This document shows, piece after piece, positions 33,551 through 42,086 of a DNA stretch of 64,000 bases. Every line of letters starts with the position of its first letter. Positions within the stretch are counted from its first letter, which is position 1. The notes under the pieces were generated by a model. That model saw only the letters and a program-made list of their open reading frames with translations. It had not been told where the DNA came from and searched no databases. The stretch covers positions 4,283,501 through 4,347,500 of the forward strand of contig NZ_JAPEMB010000001.1 in NCBI RefSeq assembly GCF_026343125.1. Direction: 5' to 3'. Both the position numbers and the translations under genes were made by a program. Origin of the DNA: Streptomyces sp. NBC_00094 (GTDB lineage Bacteria > Actinomycetota > Actinomycetes > Streptomycetales > Streptomycetaceae).

Positions 33551-36385
33551 GTGTCCACTCCAGTGATCTCGTCCCGGGAAGCCGACGTGCTCGCTCTCCT
33601 CGGGGAGCACCTCAGCAACGCGGAGATCGCCGCGCGGCTGTTCATCTCCGTACGGACCGTCGAGTCGCACGTCTCCTCGCTGCTGCGCAAGCTGGCCGTG
33701 CCGGACCGGCGTGCGCTCTCCCGGCGCGCGGCCGAGTCGGCGCCCGCCGACCCCGTTCCCGCCGATGCCGTTCCCGTCGATGCCGTTCCCGTCGCGCTGC
33801 CCGGGCCCCTCCTGCCCGCGCCTCTGACGGCGTTCGTCGGGCGGATGCGGGAGCGCGGGGAGCTCACCGAGGCCGTGAAGACGCACCGGCAGGTCACCGC
33901 CGTCGGGCCCGGCGGAGTGGGCAAGACGCGGCTCGCGTTGGCCGTGGCGGCCGAGCTGGCCGGAGACTTCGCCGACGGGGTGTGGTTCGTCGACCTGGCC
34001 CCGGTGACCGATCCGGGCAGGGTGGGCGCGGCCGTAGCGGCCGCCGTCGGTGTGGGCGAGCAGCCCGGGCGCGGTGTCGACGAGTCGGTGCTCGCCGCGC
34101 TGGCCGACCGTCAGGCGCTGCTCGTGTGGGACAACTGCGAGCAGGTACGCGACGGGGTCGCGCCCTTCCTGGAGCGGCTGCTCGCGGCCTGCCCGCGGGT
34201 GCGGGTGCTCGTGACGAGCCGGGCCCGGCTGATGGTGCCGTTCGAGCGGGTCTTCCCCGTCCCGCCGCTCTCGCGGGCCGGGGGCGGCGACTCCGAGGCC
34301 GTGGAGCTGTTCCTGGAGCGGGCGGCCGCGGTCGGTCTGTCGCCGGATCCCTCGGTACGGGACACGGTCGTGGAGCTCTGCGAGCGGCTCGACGGCATGG
34401 CGCTGGCCATCGAACTGGCCGCCGCGCGCTGGCCCACGCTCGGTCTCGACGGGCTTGTCGCGGGGCTCTCCGACCAGTTGAGGATCCTCGCCGGCGGGCC
34501 CCGCGCCGCCGACCGGCACCGGTCGGTGCGGGCGGTCCTCGACTGGAGCCACGACCTGCTGGAGCCGGCGGACCGGGCGCTGCTGCGCCGGGTGTCGGTG
34601 TTCGTGGTGCCGTTCACCGCCGGCGCGGCCGCGGAGCTCGCCGGGTTCGCCCCGCTCGACCCCGGTGCGGTCGCCGACGGGCTCGGCAGGCTCGCCGAGC
34701 AGAGCCTGCTCACCGTGGTGCCGTCCGCCGCGGGCACCCGCTACCAGGCCCTGGAGACCATCCGTCAGTACGGGGCCGAGCGGCTCGCCGACGCCGGTGA
34801 GACGGCCGCCGCCCGGACGCGTCACCTGGAGTGGTGCCTGGCCGGGGCGGCCGACCTCCTCGACACCGGCGGCGCGGACTGGCGCGCCCGGTTCGACGCC
34901 GTGGCGGAGGACCTCAGGGCCGCCCTCGCCTGGGCCGCCGAGCAGCCGGAGCGGCGCGCGGACGCCCACCGGCTGGCCCTGTCCCTTGCGGAGTCCGCCT
35001 TCACCCGCAACCTCCTCGGCGAGGCCCAGCAGCGGTACGAGCAGGCCGCCGTGCTCGCCGGTGCCGAAGGGGAGGCCGGGGAAGCGTTGCGGCTCGCCGC
35101 CGCTGTCGCCGGGTGCCGGCGGCTCGGCGACGACATGTTCCGGCTGCACCGGGCCGCTTCCGAGGCCGCCCGCCGGGCCGGGGACCTCGCCGGTGCCGGC
35201 CGTGACCTGGCGGCCGCCGCCACCGTCGCGTACCGCTTCTCCAGTGAGTTCACCCGGATTCCCCCGGTGGAGGAGGTGGCCGTCCTGCTGGGGGAGGCGC
35301 GGGAGTTGTCCGATGCGGCCTCCGACCCCGCCGCGTCGGCCGCCGTCGCGCTCGCCGAGGCCGCGGTCGTCGCCGACGCGTTCGGTGCGGTCCAGGGCTC
35401 CACGGACAACACCGTGGAGGAGACGGCCGCCCTCGCCGAGCGGGCCGTCGCGCTCGCCCTGAGCGCCGGCGACCCGGTGGCCGAGTCCGCGGCTCTCGAC
35501 GCGCTCTCCGGCGCCCGGAGCTGGGCCGGTGACGCCTTCGCCGCCGCGGCCGCCGCCCGCCGCAGGATCGGCCTCCTGTCTCCCGTACCGCACACTCCCG
35601 CGCGGACGCACGAACTCCTCGACGCCCTCGCCATGGCCTCCGGGACCGCCCTCGGCGTCGGCGGGCTGCCGGAGGCGAGGCAGTGGGGCCGGGAGCTCGC
35701 CGATCATCCGATCCTCGCCGAGGTGGGCCACCACGCCACGTCCTGGCTCCTCGTCGCGGACGCCTTCGCCGGCCGCGTCGGCGAGGTGCTGACCGCCAGC
35801 GGGAGGTTCCTCGACGCGTGGGAGCGGAGCGGCCGTCAGCAGTCGTTCTCCCTAGGCCCCGCCGCCGCCTCGGTCGCCATGGTCCACGGCCTGCGCGGCG
35901 ACCGCGCCGCCCGGGCGGAGTGGCTCGTGATCGTCGAACGGGCCGGTACCGCGGACGAGTACCGGCACGGCTACGGCGCGATCCTCGACGCCATGGTCCT
36001 GCTCCACGACGGGGACGCCGACGCGGCCCTCGGCCGGATCGCGCCGGAGCCGGAGCAGGTGTGGAAGTGGGTCACCTGGATCTGGCTGCACTGGTACGTG
36101 GCCCTCAGGGCGGAGGCGTCCGTGCTCGCCGGGCACCCGGACGCCCGGGAGAGGATCGCCGCCGCCCGGGCCACGGTCGCCGGCAATCCGGTGGCCACCG
36201 CCCAGGTGGACCGGGCGGAGGCGCTGCTCGACGGGGACCTGCCCGGCCTGCTCGCCACGGCGGCGGCGTTCGACGCGGCCGGCTGCCGCTACCAGTCGGC
36301 CCGCACGCTGCTGCTCGCCGGAGGCGCGCATGCCGCGGCCGGGACGGCGGCCCTCGCCGAACTGGGTCTTGGGCGGGAGCGGTAG
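33551..36385 (+). CDS. LuxR-type regulator fused to NB-ARC-like ATPase
   Basis: 944 residues. Unusually, the LuxR helix-turn-helix is N-terminal (about 5-60, SSREADVLALLGEHLSNAEIA). A Pro/Val/Ala linker (about 63-85, partly repeated) joins it to a P-loop ATPase: Walker A VGPGGVGKTRLA (about 117-128) and Walker B ALLVWDNCEQV. A winged helix and a helical TPR-like half (about 400-930) follow. This build is a signal-gated transcription factor, the helical part sensing and the ATPase switching. GTG start. Divergent from the VOC/flavin pair, a plausible target. Ends before the DAG kinase gene; no overlap. Confidence 0.88.
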   Translation: MSTPVISSREADVLALLGEHLSNAEIAARLFISVRTVESHVSSLLRKLAVPDRRALSRRAAESAPADPVPADAVPVDAVPVALPGPLLPAPLTAFVGRMRERGELTEAVKTHRQVTAVGPGGVGKTRLALAVAAELAGDFADGVWFVDLAPVTDPGRVGAAVAAAVGVGEQPGRGVDESVLAALADRQALLVWDNCEQVRDGVAPFLERLLAACPRVRVLVTSRARLMVPFERVFPVPPLSRAGGGDSEAVELFLERAAAVGLSPDPSVRDTVVELCERLDGMALAIELAAARWPTLGLDGLVAGLSDQLRILAGGPRAADRHRSVRAVLDWSHDLLEPADRALLRRVSVFVVPFTAGAAAELAGFAPLDPGAVADGLGRLAEQSLLTVVPSAAGTRYQALETIRQYGAERLADAGETAAARTRHLEWCLAGAADLLDTGGADWRARFDAVAEDLRAALAWAAEQPERRADAHRLALSLAESAFTRNLLGEAQQRYEQAAVLAGAEGEAGEALRLAAAVAGCRRLGDDMFRLHRAASEAARRAGDLAGAGRDLAAAATVAYRFSSEFTRIPPVEEVAVLLGEARELSDAASDPAASAAVALAEAAVVADAFGAVQGSTDNTVEETAALAERAVALALSAGDPVAESAALDALSGARSWAGDAFAAAAAARRRIGLLSPVPHTPARTHELLDALAMASGTALGVGGLPEARQWGRELADHPILAEVGHHATSWLLVADAFAGRVGEVLTASGRFLDAWERSGRQQSFSLGPAAASVAMVHGLRGDRAARAEWLVIVERAGTADEYRHGYGAILDAMVLLHDGDADAALGRIAPEPEQVWKWVTWIWLHWYVALRAEASVLAGHPDARERIAAARATVAGNPVATAQVDRAEALLDGDLPGLLATAAAFDAAGCRYQSARTLLLAGGAHAAAGTAALAELGLGRER

Positions 36386-36518
36386 GACGCCCTCGGCGGG
36401 CTTCGGCGCTCGCCGCCGGCCTCTCCCCTCGAAGATCTTTTTCCTCCGAACGGGTCTCCCCGGGGCGCGCGGTGGGGGAGCGTGGGGGAATGTGGATCCG
36501 AGCGTGGAGGTGGGGTCG

Positions 36519-37991
36519 GTGACGGCGAGTGGTTCCGGTGATCCGGCGGGGACGGCCCGGCGGCTGGCCCGTTGGGCGCTGCTGGCCGCGGCGGCCGCGG
36601 TCGTCGCGCTTCTGACCGCCCTGGCCGGCGGAGTGTTGATCCTGTTGAGCGGGCTCGTGGGGCTCGCCGTCTCGGCCGTGGGCATCTGGTGGTTCCTCGC
36701 CCATCGCGGGCCGCTGCGGGTGCTCGGAGCCCTGCTCGCCGTGGGCGCGCCGGTCGCGGTCCTGATCCTGTACGTCGTCGGCGGCATCTGGGTCAACGCG
36801 CTCGTGGCCCTCGCGCTGTGGGGCGTGGCGCTGGCCTGCGCGCGGTCCGCGCTGCGCCGTCCGGACCGGGAGCGCGACGCGGTCATGCGCGGCGAGCCCG
36901 CCGCCCGCCCTCGACGGCCCGTCCTGATCATGAACCCGAAGTCCGGGGGCGGGAAGGTCGGCCGCTTCGACCTCGTCGCCCGCGCCGAGGCGCTGGGCGC
37001 CCACGTCGTCCTGCTCGACCTGACCGCTCAGACGGACGTCACCGCGCTCGCCCGGAAGGCCGTGGCCGACGGCGCCGACCTGCTCGGCGTGGCCGGCGGC
37101 GACGGCACCCAGGCCCTGGTCGCCGAGGTGGCCGCCGAGTACGACCTGCCGTTCCTCGTCATCTCGGCCGGCACCCGCAACCACTTCGCCATGGACCTGG
37201 GCCTCGACCGCACCGACCCGGCGACGTGCCTGGCCGCGCTGACCGACGGCGAGGAGCTCCGGGTCGACCTGGGGTCGGTGGCCGGCCGGCCGTTCGTCAA
37301 CACCGTCTCCTTCGGGGTGTACGCGGAGGTCGTCCAGCGCCCCGAGTACCGCGACGCGAAGGCGGGCACCGCCGTCGACGCCCTGCCCGACCTGCTCCAG
37401 GGCGGCGAGGGCGACCGCCTCGACGTGACCGTCGACAGCACCGTGCTCAAGGCCCAGCAGGCGCTCCTCGTGAGCAACAACCCCTACGCCGCCCCCGATC
37501 CCTTCGGTGTCGCCTCCGCCCATCGGCCGCGCCTCGACCGGGGCGAGCTGGGGGTGATCGGCATCCGCGTGGACGGCGCCGCGCAGGCCGCCGAGCTGGC
37601 GGTACGGGGTACCCAGGCGGCCGGTCTGAACGTGCTGACGGCCCGTAGGGTCGAGGTCGTGGGAAGCCACGGCAACGGCCACGGCAACGGCACCAACGGC
37701 AGCAGCAGCAGCAGCGGCAGCGGCACCAACGGCAGCAACGGCAACGGCAACGGCAGCGGCACTGGCACCAACGGCAACGGCACCATCTCCGTCGCCGTGG
37801 ACGGCGAGGCGCTCAACCTGCCCACGCCGGTCGTCTGCACCCTCCGCCCCGGCGCCCTGCGGGTCCTCGTCCCCCGCGACCGGCCGGGGACCGTACCGCC
37901 CCGGCCGCCCCTCGACTGGCGGCGGATCACCGTACTCGCCTTCCACACCCCTCGTACCCCTCGTACCCCTCGTACCCCTCGTACCCCCTGA
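36519..37991 (+). CDS. Membrane-anchored diacylglycerol/lipid kinase family protein
   Basis: 490 residues. Four to five membrane segments (about 17-115) precede a DAGK catalytic domain that begins PVLIMNPKSGGGK (about 134) and contains the nucleotide motif GGDGT (193-197). The C-terminal LCB5/YegS-like half is interrupted by about 38 residues of Asn/Gly/Ser/Thr repeat (about 384-423) and the chain ends in four RTP repeats. The expected reaction is ATP-dependent phosphorylation of a membrane lipid. GTG at 36519 is preferred to an upstream GTG (36492) because GGAGG lies 8 bases before it. Nineteen bases separate it from the PAP2 phosphatase gene, which suggests an opposing kinase/phosphatase pair. 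Confidence 0.85.
   Translation: MTASGSGDPAGTARRLARWALLAAAAAVVALLTALAGGVLILLSGLVGLAVSAVGIWWFLAHRGPLRVLGALLAVGAPVAVLILYVVGGIWVNALVALALWGVALACARSALRRPDRERDAVMRGEPAARPRRPVLIMNPKSGGGKVGRFDLVARAEALGAHVVLLDLTAQTDVTALARKAVADGADLLGVAGGDGTQALVAEVAAEYDLPFLVISAGTRNHFAMDLGLDRTDPATCLAALTDGEELRVDLGSVAGRPFVNTVSFGVYAEVVQRPEYRDAKAGTAVDALPDLLQGGEGDRLDVTVDSTVLKAQQALLVSNNPYAAPDPFGVASAHRPRLDRGELGVIGIRVDGAAQAAELAVRGTQAAGLNVLTARRVEVVGSHGNGHGNGTNGSSSSSGSGTNGSNGNGNGSGTGTNGNGTISVAVDGEALNLPTPVVCTLRPGALRVLVPRDRPGTVPPRPPLDWRRITVLAFHTPRTPRTPRTPRTP
37670..37787 (+). repeat. GGCAAC/GGCAGC microsatellite inside the lipid kinase gene
   Basis: A 118-base run built from GGCAACGGC, ACCAACGGC and AGCAGC triplet units, in frame as Gly-Asn/Gly-Ser/Thr. 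All units are multiples of three, so length changes do not shift the frame. Confidence 0.85.
37951..37986. repeat. Four perfect 9-base repeats at the 3' end of the lipid kinase gene
   Basis: CTCGTACCC four times, encoding Pro-Arg-Thr units right before the stop. The unit resembles the 9-base array at 40005-40085. Confidence 0.9.
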
Positions 37992-38010
37992 ACCCCCAAG
38001 GAGCCGGCGC

Positions 38011-38604
38011 ATGACGGACATGACAGCGGAGATGGCGGAGCCCGGGAGTCTCCAGGCGGTCCTGCACGACCTCCGGGCCGTCGACGGCGCCGTCTACGCG
38101 GCCGTGGCCGCCACCCCGACGCCCACGCTCGACACGCGGCTGCGCCGGCTCTCCACCGCGGCGAACCACTCCAAGATCTCGCTCACCGTCGCCGCCGTGC
38201 TCGCCCTGGTCCCGGGCCGGCCGCGCAGGGCCGCGCTCGCGGGCGCCGGGGCGATCGCCGTGGCCTCGGCCTCGGCCAATCTGCTGGGCAAGCGGCTCGT
38301 CCGCAGGCCGAGGCCGGACCGGGAGGCGGCCCGGGTGGTGGTGGGCCGTCACGTGCCCATGCCCGAATCGGCCTCGTTCCCCTCCGGGCACACCGCTTCG
38401 GCGGTGGCCTTCGCCACCGCCGTGGGTGTCGTGCTGCCCGTCGCCGCCGTACCCCTCGCGGTGCTGGCGTCGGCCGTGGGTTACTCCCGGGTCCACACCG
38501 GGGTGCACTACCCGGGTGACGTCGCCGCCGGCGCCGTCCTCGGCGTCGCGAGCGCCGCCGTCTCCCTGGCGGCCGTGACCTGGGTCCACGCCGGGGAGAG
38601 GTGA
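38011..38604 (+). CDS. PAP2-family lipid phosphatase
   Basis: 197 residues with about four membrane segments. All three PAP2 motifs are present: KRLVRRPRPD (KxxxxxxRP), FPSGHTAS (PSGH), and SRVHTGVHYPGDV (SRxxxxxHxxxD). It should dephosphorylate a lipid phosphate such as phosphatidate or undecaprenyl pyrophosphate on the outer face. AAGGAG ribosome site before the ATG. Co-transcribed with the lipid kinase. Convergent with the DUF1254 gene, with only 7 bases between the stops. Confidence 0.92.
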   Translation: MTDMTAEMAEPGSLQAVLHDLRAVDGAVYAAVAATPTPTLDTRLRRLSTAANHSKISLTVAAVLALVPGRPRRAALAGAGAIAVASASANLLGKRLVRRPRPDREAARVVVGRHVPMPESASFPSGHTASAVAFATAVGVVLPVAAVPLAVLASAVGYSRVHTGVHYPGDVAAGAVLGVASAAVSLAAVTWVHAGER

Positions 38605-38611
38605 CCCGTCG

Positions 38612-39922
38612 TCAGTCGGCGACGGCGAGCGGCGGGAGCTGCCAGCCGCCGTCCAGGACGGAGGGGTCGGGGCCGTAGACCCTGATGACGACCGTGAAGG
38701 GGCCGTCGGGCGCGGGCAGCCAGTTCGCGGCCTGCTTGGGGTCGGCCGGGCGGTCCTTCCGTACATACAGGGTGAGGCCGCCGTCGTCGTCGTACACGAG
38801 CCCGGGGGTCCGGTCGCCGATCGAGTACCGGGCGATCTCGTTGTCGACGAGCAGCCGTTCGGGCAGCCGGTACATGGTGGCCGACCAGAAGAAGCGGGCC
38901 GGGGGCAGCTGTCCGGCGGGGAAGTGGACGACGTGGTCGTGGTCGGCGGCGTCCGGCGGCTGGTGGCCGCGGTCGTCCGCCAGCCAGCCTCCGTACCAGG
39001 CCTCGGCCGAGGGGAGCCCGTACAGCCCCATTCCGGCGGCGACCGACCGGACGAGGGGGGCGTCGCCCACCTCCGCGCGGGTGCCGAAGAGGTGGGTGGA
39101 GACCCGGGTGGTGCGCTCGGCGTCGTCCAGCCGGGCGCGGGCGTCGGTGATGCCCTGCTCGACGGCCGTACGGAGCTCGGGGGCGAGCGCGGACGGCTCG
39201 AACTCGCCCGTGCCGGAGACCCCGAGCGCCGTCAGGCGGTCGCGCAGGTCACGCTCCTGCTCCAGGACGGGGAAGAACCGGAGCAGGAAGTCGAGGAGCG
39301 TGAAGAACTCGACGTTCCCGAGGTCCTCCTCGCGCCAGACCGGCCAGACCGGCTCGTCGACGGGATGCGGCGCGGCCGTGTCCGTGTACGCCGAGAGGGG
39401 ACGCAGCAGGTACTGCTCCTGGATCGCGCGCAGGGCGGGTACGTCCTCGGGGCCGGACAGGTAGGTGCGGCCGACGACGCCGACCAGGAAGGTGTCGGCG
39501 CGCAGCACGCCCGCGACGCCCTCGGGGACGGTGCCGCTCCAGCCGGGGCCCGCGAGCAGGTGGTCGCCCGCGGCCTGGCCGGTCGTCCGGGCGCCGACGT
39601 AGCCGACGTACGAGGTGTCGAGGTCGTGGAACGGCAGCACGTAGTAGCGGTCGACGGCCGGGACGGAGACCACGACGGGCTCGGCTCGCAGATCGAGCCA
39701 GGCCCAGGAGTACGGGGTGTCGTTGTTCGGGGTCACGACGTCGGTGTTGGCCGCGGTGAACGGCTCCGAGTAGTGCCGGAAACGGCCGAAGCCGCCCACG
39801 TACCGGGGGTCGTCGGAGTCGATCGCCTGCGCGTACATCGTGCGGTAGTTCTGGAGGAGCGGGTAGCCCCAGATCCAGGCCTCGGCCGCCGTCCGGCGGG
39901 CCTCCTCGGGGGTCATCTGCAC
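38612..39922 (-). CDS. DUF1254/DUF1214 protein
   Basis: 436 residues. The N-terminal DUF1254 part (AWIWGYPLLQNYRTMYAQ, ANTDVVTPNNDTPYSWAWLDL) and the C-terminal DUF1214 part (RFFWSATMYRLPERLLVDN, DGGLTLYVRKDRPADPKQAANWLPAP) are both complete. No signal peptide in this copy. The family is widespread, probably acts on envelope or small lipophilic molecules, and has no settled function. GTG at 39922 is set by AAAGGTGG six bases upstream; in-frame ATG at 39916 is an alternative. The frame runs on upstream through a 9-base repeat array, which is not coding. Confidence 0.82.
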   Translation of the reverse strand: MQMTPEEARRTAAEAWIWGYPLLQNYRTMYAQAIDSDDPRYVGGFGRFRHYSEPFTAANTDVVTPNNDTPYSWAWLDLRAEPVVVSVPAVDRYYVLPFHDLDTSYVGYVGARTTGQAAGDHLLAGPGWSGTVPEGVAGVLRADTFLVGVVGRTYLSGPEDVPALRAIQEQYLLRPLSAYTDTAAPHPVDEPVWPVWREEDLGNVEFFTLLDFLLRFFPVLEQERDLRDRLTALGVSGTGEFEPSALAPELRTAVEQGITDARARLDDAERTTRVSTHLFGTRAEVGDAPLVRSVAAGMGLYGLPSAEAWYGGWLADDRGHQPPDAADHDHVVHFPAGQLPPARFFWSATMYRLPERLLVDNEIARYSIGDRTPGLVYDDDGGLTLYVRKDRPADPKQAANWLPAPDGPFTVVIRVYGPDPSVLDGGWQLPPLAVAD

Positions 39923-40004
39923 AGTGGCCACCTTTACGGGACAGGAGGGAACCAACTCGTACAAAATCGCACGAATGGTTCCCTCCCGCATGCGGTGCGC
40001 CCGC

Positions 40005-40085
40005 CGCCCGTACCGCCCGTACCGCCTGTACCGCTCGTACCGCTCGTACCGCTCGTACGGCTCGTACGGCTCGTACCGCTCGTAC
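40005..40085. repeat. Nine 9-base tandem repeats between sigJ-like and DUF1254 genes
   Basis: CGCTCGTAC and one-base variants (CGCCCGTAC, CGCCTGTAC, GGCTCGTAC), nine units in exact 9-base register. Every unit holds GTAC. The array lies in the 210-base leader between the sigma factor stop and the DUF1254 start. Confidence 0.9.
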
Positions 40086-40132
40086 GGCGAGGTCGCCCCG
40101 CCCCGGAGCCGCCCCGGTCGGCGCAAGCGGCC

Positions 40133-41146
40133 TCAGAAGGTCGCGCGGGCCAGGTCCTCCGCCGAGAGGTCGAGCGTGGCCAGCCGTTCCGCGTCCGCGA
40201 GGATCTGGAGCCCGACGATCCGGTCCCCGGCGATCGTGAACGCCATGAGCACGGCCGGGCGGCCGTCGACGACCGACAGGAACGCGGGCGCGCCGTTGAC
40301 CACGACCGGCATCACCGCCTGACGGAACTTCGCGTACAGCAGCGCCTGCGAGATGACCGCCTCGGCGCCCCGCACCACCTTGGAGGCGGCGGCGAGGACC
40401 CTGCCGCCGTCGGCCCGCAGCACCACGTCGGGGTCGAGGACCGCGAGCAGGCCCTCGAAGTCGCCGCCGTTCGCGGCGGCGAGGAAGGCGTCGGTGATCT
40501 CCCGCTGGCGGCGCGCGTCCGGCCCGGGGGCGGGGGAGGCGTCCTGCACCCGGCGGCGGGCCCGGCTGGCGAGCTGGCGGGTCGCGGCCGGGGTGCGGTC
40601 CACGATCCGCGCGATCTCGTCGAAGGAGACGGCGAACATGTCGTGCAGCACGAACGCGAGGCGCTCGGCCGGCGAGAGGGTCTCCAGGACGACGAGGAGC
40701 GCGAGGCCGACGGACTCGGTGAGCTCCGCCGCGCGCTCGGGGTCGCCGGCGTCGGGGAGGCGGACGACCGGGTCGGGGACGTAGTACTCGAGCGGGTCCT
40801 CGCGGCGCGAGCCGCGGGAGCGCAGCATGTCGAGGCAGACGCGGCCGACGACCGTGGTCAGCCAGCCGCTGAGGTTCTCCACCGCGCTGATGTCGGCGCG
40901 GCTGAGCTTGAACCAGGCCTCCTGGACGGCGTCCTCGGCCTCGCCGAGCGAGCCCAGCATCCGGTAGGCCACGGCCCGCAGATGGCCCCGGTCGGCTTCG
41001 AAGCGCCGCGCGAGAAGCTCCTTGTCGGCACCGGCACCGACGTCGGTCCTGGTCGTGGTTCCGGCCCCGGCCCCGGCCCCGGCTCCAGCCCCGGCCCCGG
41101 CCCCGATGCCGTCGTTCGGGTCGCCGTTCATCGGATCACCGTTCAC
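40133..41146 (-). CDS. ECF41-type RNA polymerase sigma factor (SigJ-like)
   Basis: 337 residues. Region 2 (DRGHLRAVAYRMLGSLGEAEDAVQEAWFKL) and region 4 (LSPAERLAFVLHDMFAVSFDEIARIV) are followed by a C-terminal SnoaL-like domain (about 215-325, DAFLAAANGGDFEGLLAVLDPDV). In ECF41 factors that domain both aids and restrains activity in place of an anti-sigma factor. The usual COE-type target gene is not adjacent. GTG at 41146 is chosen because GGGGGAG lies 8 bases before it. An early Gly-Ala hexanucleotide repeat (41054-41107) extends the N terminus. Confidence 0.9.
   Translation of the reverse strand: MNGDPMNGDPNDGIGAGAGAGAGAGAGAGTTTRTDVGAGADKELLARRFEADRGHLRAVAYRMLGSLGEAEDAVQEAWFKLSRADISAVENLSGWLTTVVGRVCLDMLRSRGSRREDPLEYYVPDPVVRLPDAGDPERAAELTESVGLALLVVLETLSPAERLAFVLHDMFAVSFDEIARIVDRTPAATRQLASRARRRVQDASPAPGPDARRQREITDAFLAAANGGDFEGLLAVLDPDVVLRADGGRVLAAASKVVRGAEAVISQALLYAKFRQAVMPVVVNGAPAFLSVVDGRPAVLMAFTIAGDRIVGLQILADAERLATLDLSAEDLARATF
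41054..41107 (-). repeat. Hexanucleotide Gly-Ala repeat in the sigma factor N terminus
   Basis: Eight or nine GGGGCC-type units (plus-strand GGCCCC/GGCTCC) coding alternating Gly-Ala near residue 14-30 of the ECF41 factor. Confidence 0.85.
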
Positions 41147-41350
41147 TCGTCGATCTCCCCCTTCGCGTCCCGTCATGCCCTCATGACGGAAGAAACCCTG
41201 CCGATGTGACAGCGGAGACGTGGTGAAACGGTTCCGGTACGTGAGATCCCCGCCGCCGCGCGGCGAGCGCCCGGGATTCCCCGGCCGAAGCCCCCGACCA
41301 CCGTGATTCCCTACTTCAACACGATGATCTTCGTCCGTAGATTGATCACC

Positions 41351-41845
41351 ATGACGACGACAACGACGCAGGTCAACCCCGTACTCCGCACCCCGCCGGC
41401 CTCTCCCGCCGCCGCTGCCGCGTACTTCTCCGCCAGCCTCGCCTTCCACGCCGACGTCTCCGACGTGGCCTCCGCCCTGGCCACCGCGACCGCCGAGGGC
41501 ACGGACCCGGGCTTCGTCGTGATCGACTCGCGCTCCACCGCCTCCTGGGACCAGGGGCACGTCCCCGGCGCCCTCCACCTCCCGACCGCGCTCATCCCCG
41601 AGCAGGCCGAGCAGCTGCTCGACACGTCCGTGCCGGTCGTCACGTACTGCTGGGGCCCCGGTTGCAACGGCGCCACGCGCGCCGCGCTGGCCCTCGCCGA
41701 GCTGGGCTTCCAGGTGAAGGAGATGCTCGGCGGCTTCGAGTACTGGGTCCGTGAGGGCTTTGCGTACGAGACGTGGGAAGGGCCCGCGGAGAAGGCCGCG
41801 GACCCGCTCACGGCGCCGGTGGATTCCGACGACTGCGGCTGCTGA
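41351..41845 (+). CDS. Rhodanese-like sulfurtransferase
   Basis: 164 residues, single rhodanese domain. FVVIDSRSTASWDQGHVPGALHLP is the CH2A-like motif and the active-site Cys is in TYCWGPGCNGATRAAL, a CWGPGCN loop common in a subgroup of bacterial rhodaneses. The C terminus ends in CGC, which may bind metal or take part in sulfur relay. ATG at 41351 chosen over upstream in-frame ATGs that lack similarity. The 204-base gap to the sigma factor is shared with a divergent promoter. Confidence 0.85.
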   Translation: MTTTTTQVNPVLRTPPASPAAAAAYFSASLAFHADVSDVASALATATAEGTDPGFVVIDSRSTASWDQGHVPGALHLPTALIPEQAEQLLDTSVPVVTYCWGPGCNGATRAALALAELGFQVKEMLGGFEYWVREGFAYETWEGPAEKAADPLTAPVDSDDCGC

Positions 41846-41896
41846 GAAACCGATTTCACGTTTGCGCCGGTCATGACGTAGAGTCGTGTTTACCGA

Positions 41897-41970
41897 CGCG
41901 GGGTGGAGCAGCTCGGTAGCTCGCTGGGCTCATAACCCAGAGGTCGCAGGTTCAAATCCTGTCCCCGCTA
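41897..41970 (+). tRNA. Initiator tRNA-fMet(CAT)
   Basis: Anticodon loop CTCATAA flanked by the three G-C pairs of initiators (GGG/CCC). The acceptor end is C1 against U72, unpaired, as expected for an initiator. T loop TTCAAAT, discriminator A, CCA not encoded. Confidence 0.95.
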
Positions 41971-41982
41971 CTCAGTAGCAAA

Positions 41983-42016
41983 CGAAGACCCGGATCCTTG
42001 TGGATCCGGGTCTTCG
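41983..42016. terminator. Terminator after initiator tRNA
   Basis: Perfect 15-bp stem CGAAGACCCGGATCC and its complement with a 4-base loop, 12 bases after the tRNA, followed by TCGTTT. Confidence 0.88.
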
Positions 42017-42048
42017 TCGTTTGCCCGCAGGGTCGCGGCGAAGTCCGC

Positions 42049-42079
42049 TTGACCTTGACGCGACGTCAAGATTTAGCGT
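42049..42079 (+). promoter_or_regulatory. MerR-type promoter with operator
   Basis: -35 TTGACC (42049-42054) and -10 TAGCGT (42074-42079) are 19 bases apart, the over-long spacing typical of MerR-controlled promoters. The spacer is filled by the perfect inverted repeat CTTGACGCGACGTCAAG (arms 7, gap 3). The start codon at 42087 lies where transcription should begin, so the mRNA is probably leaderless. Confidence 0.75.
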
Positions 42080-42086
42080 TCTCGGC

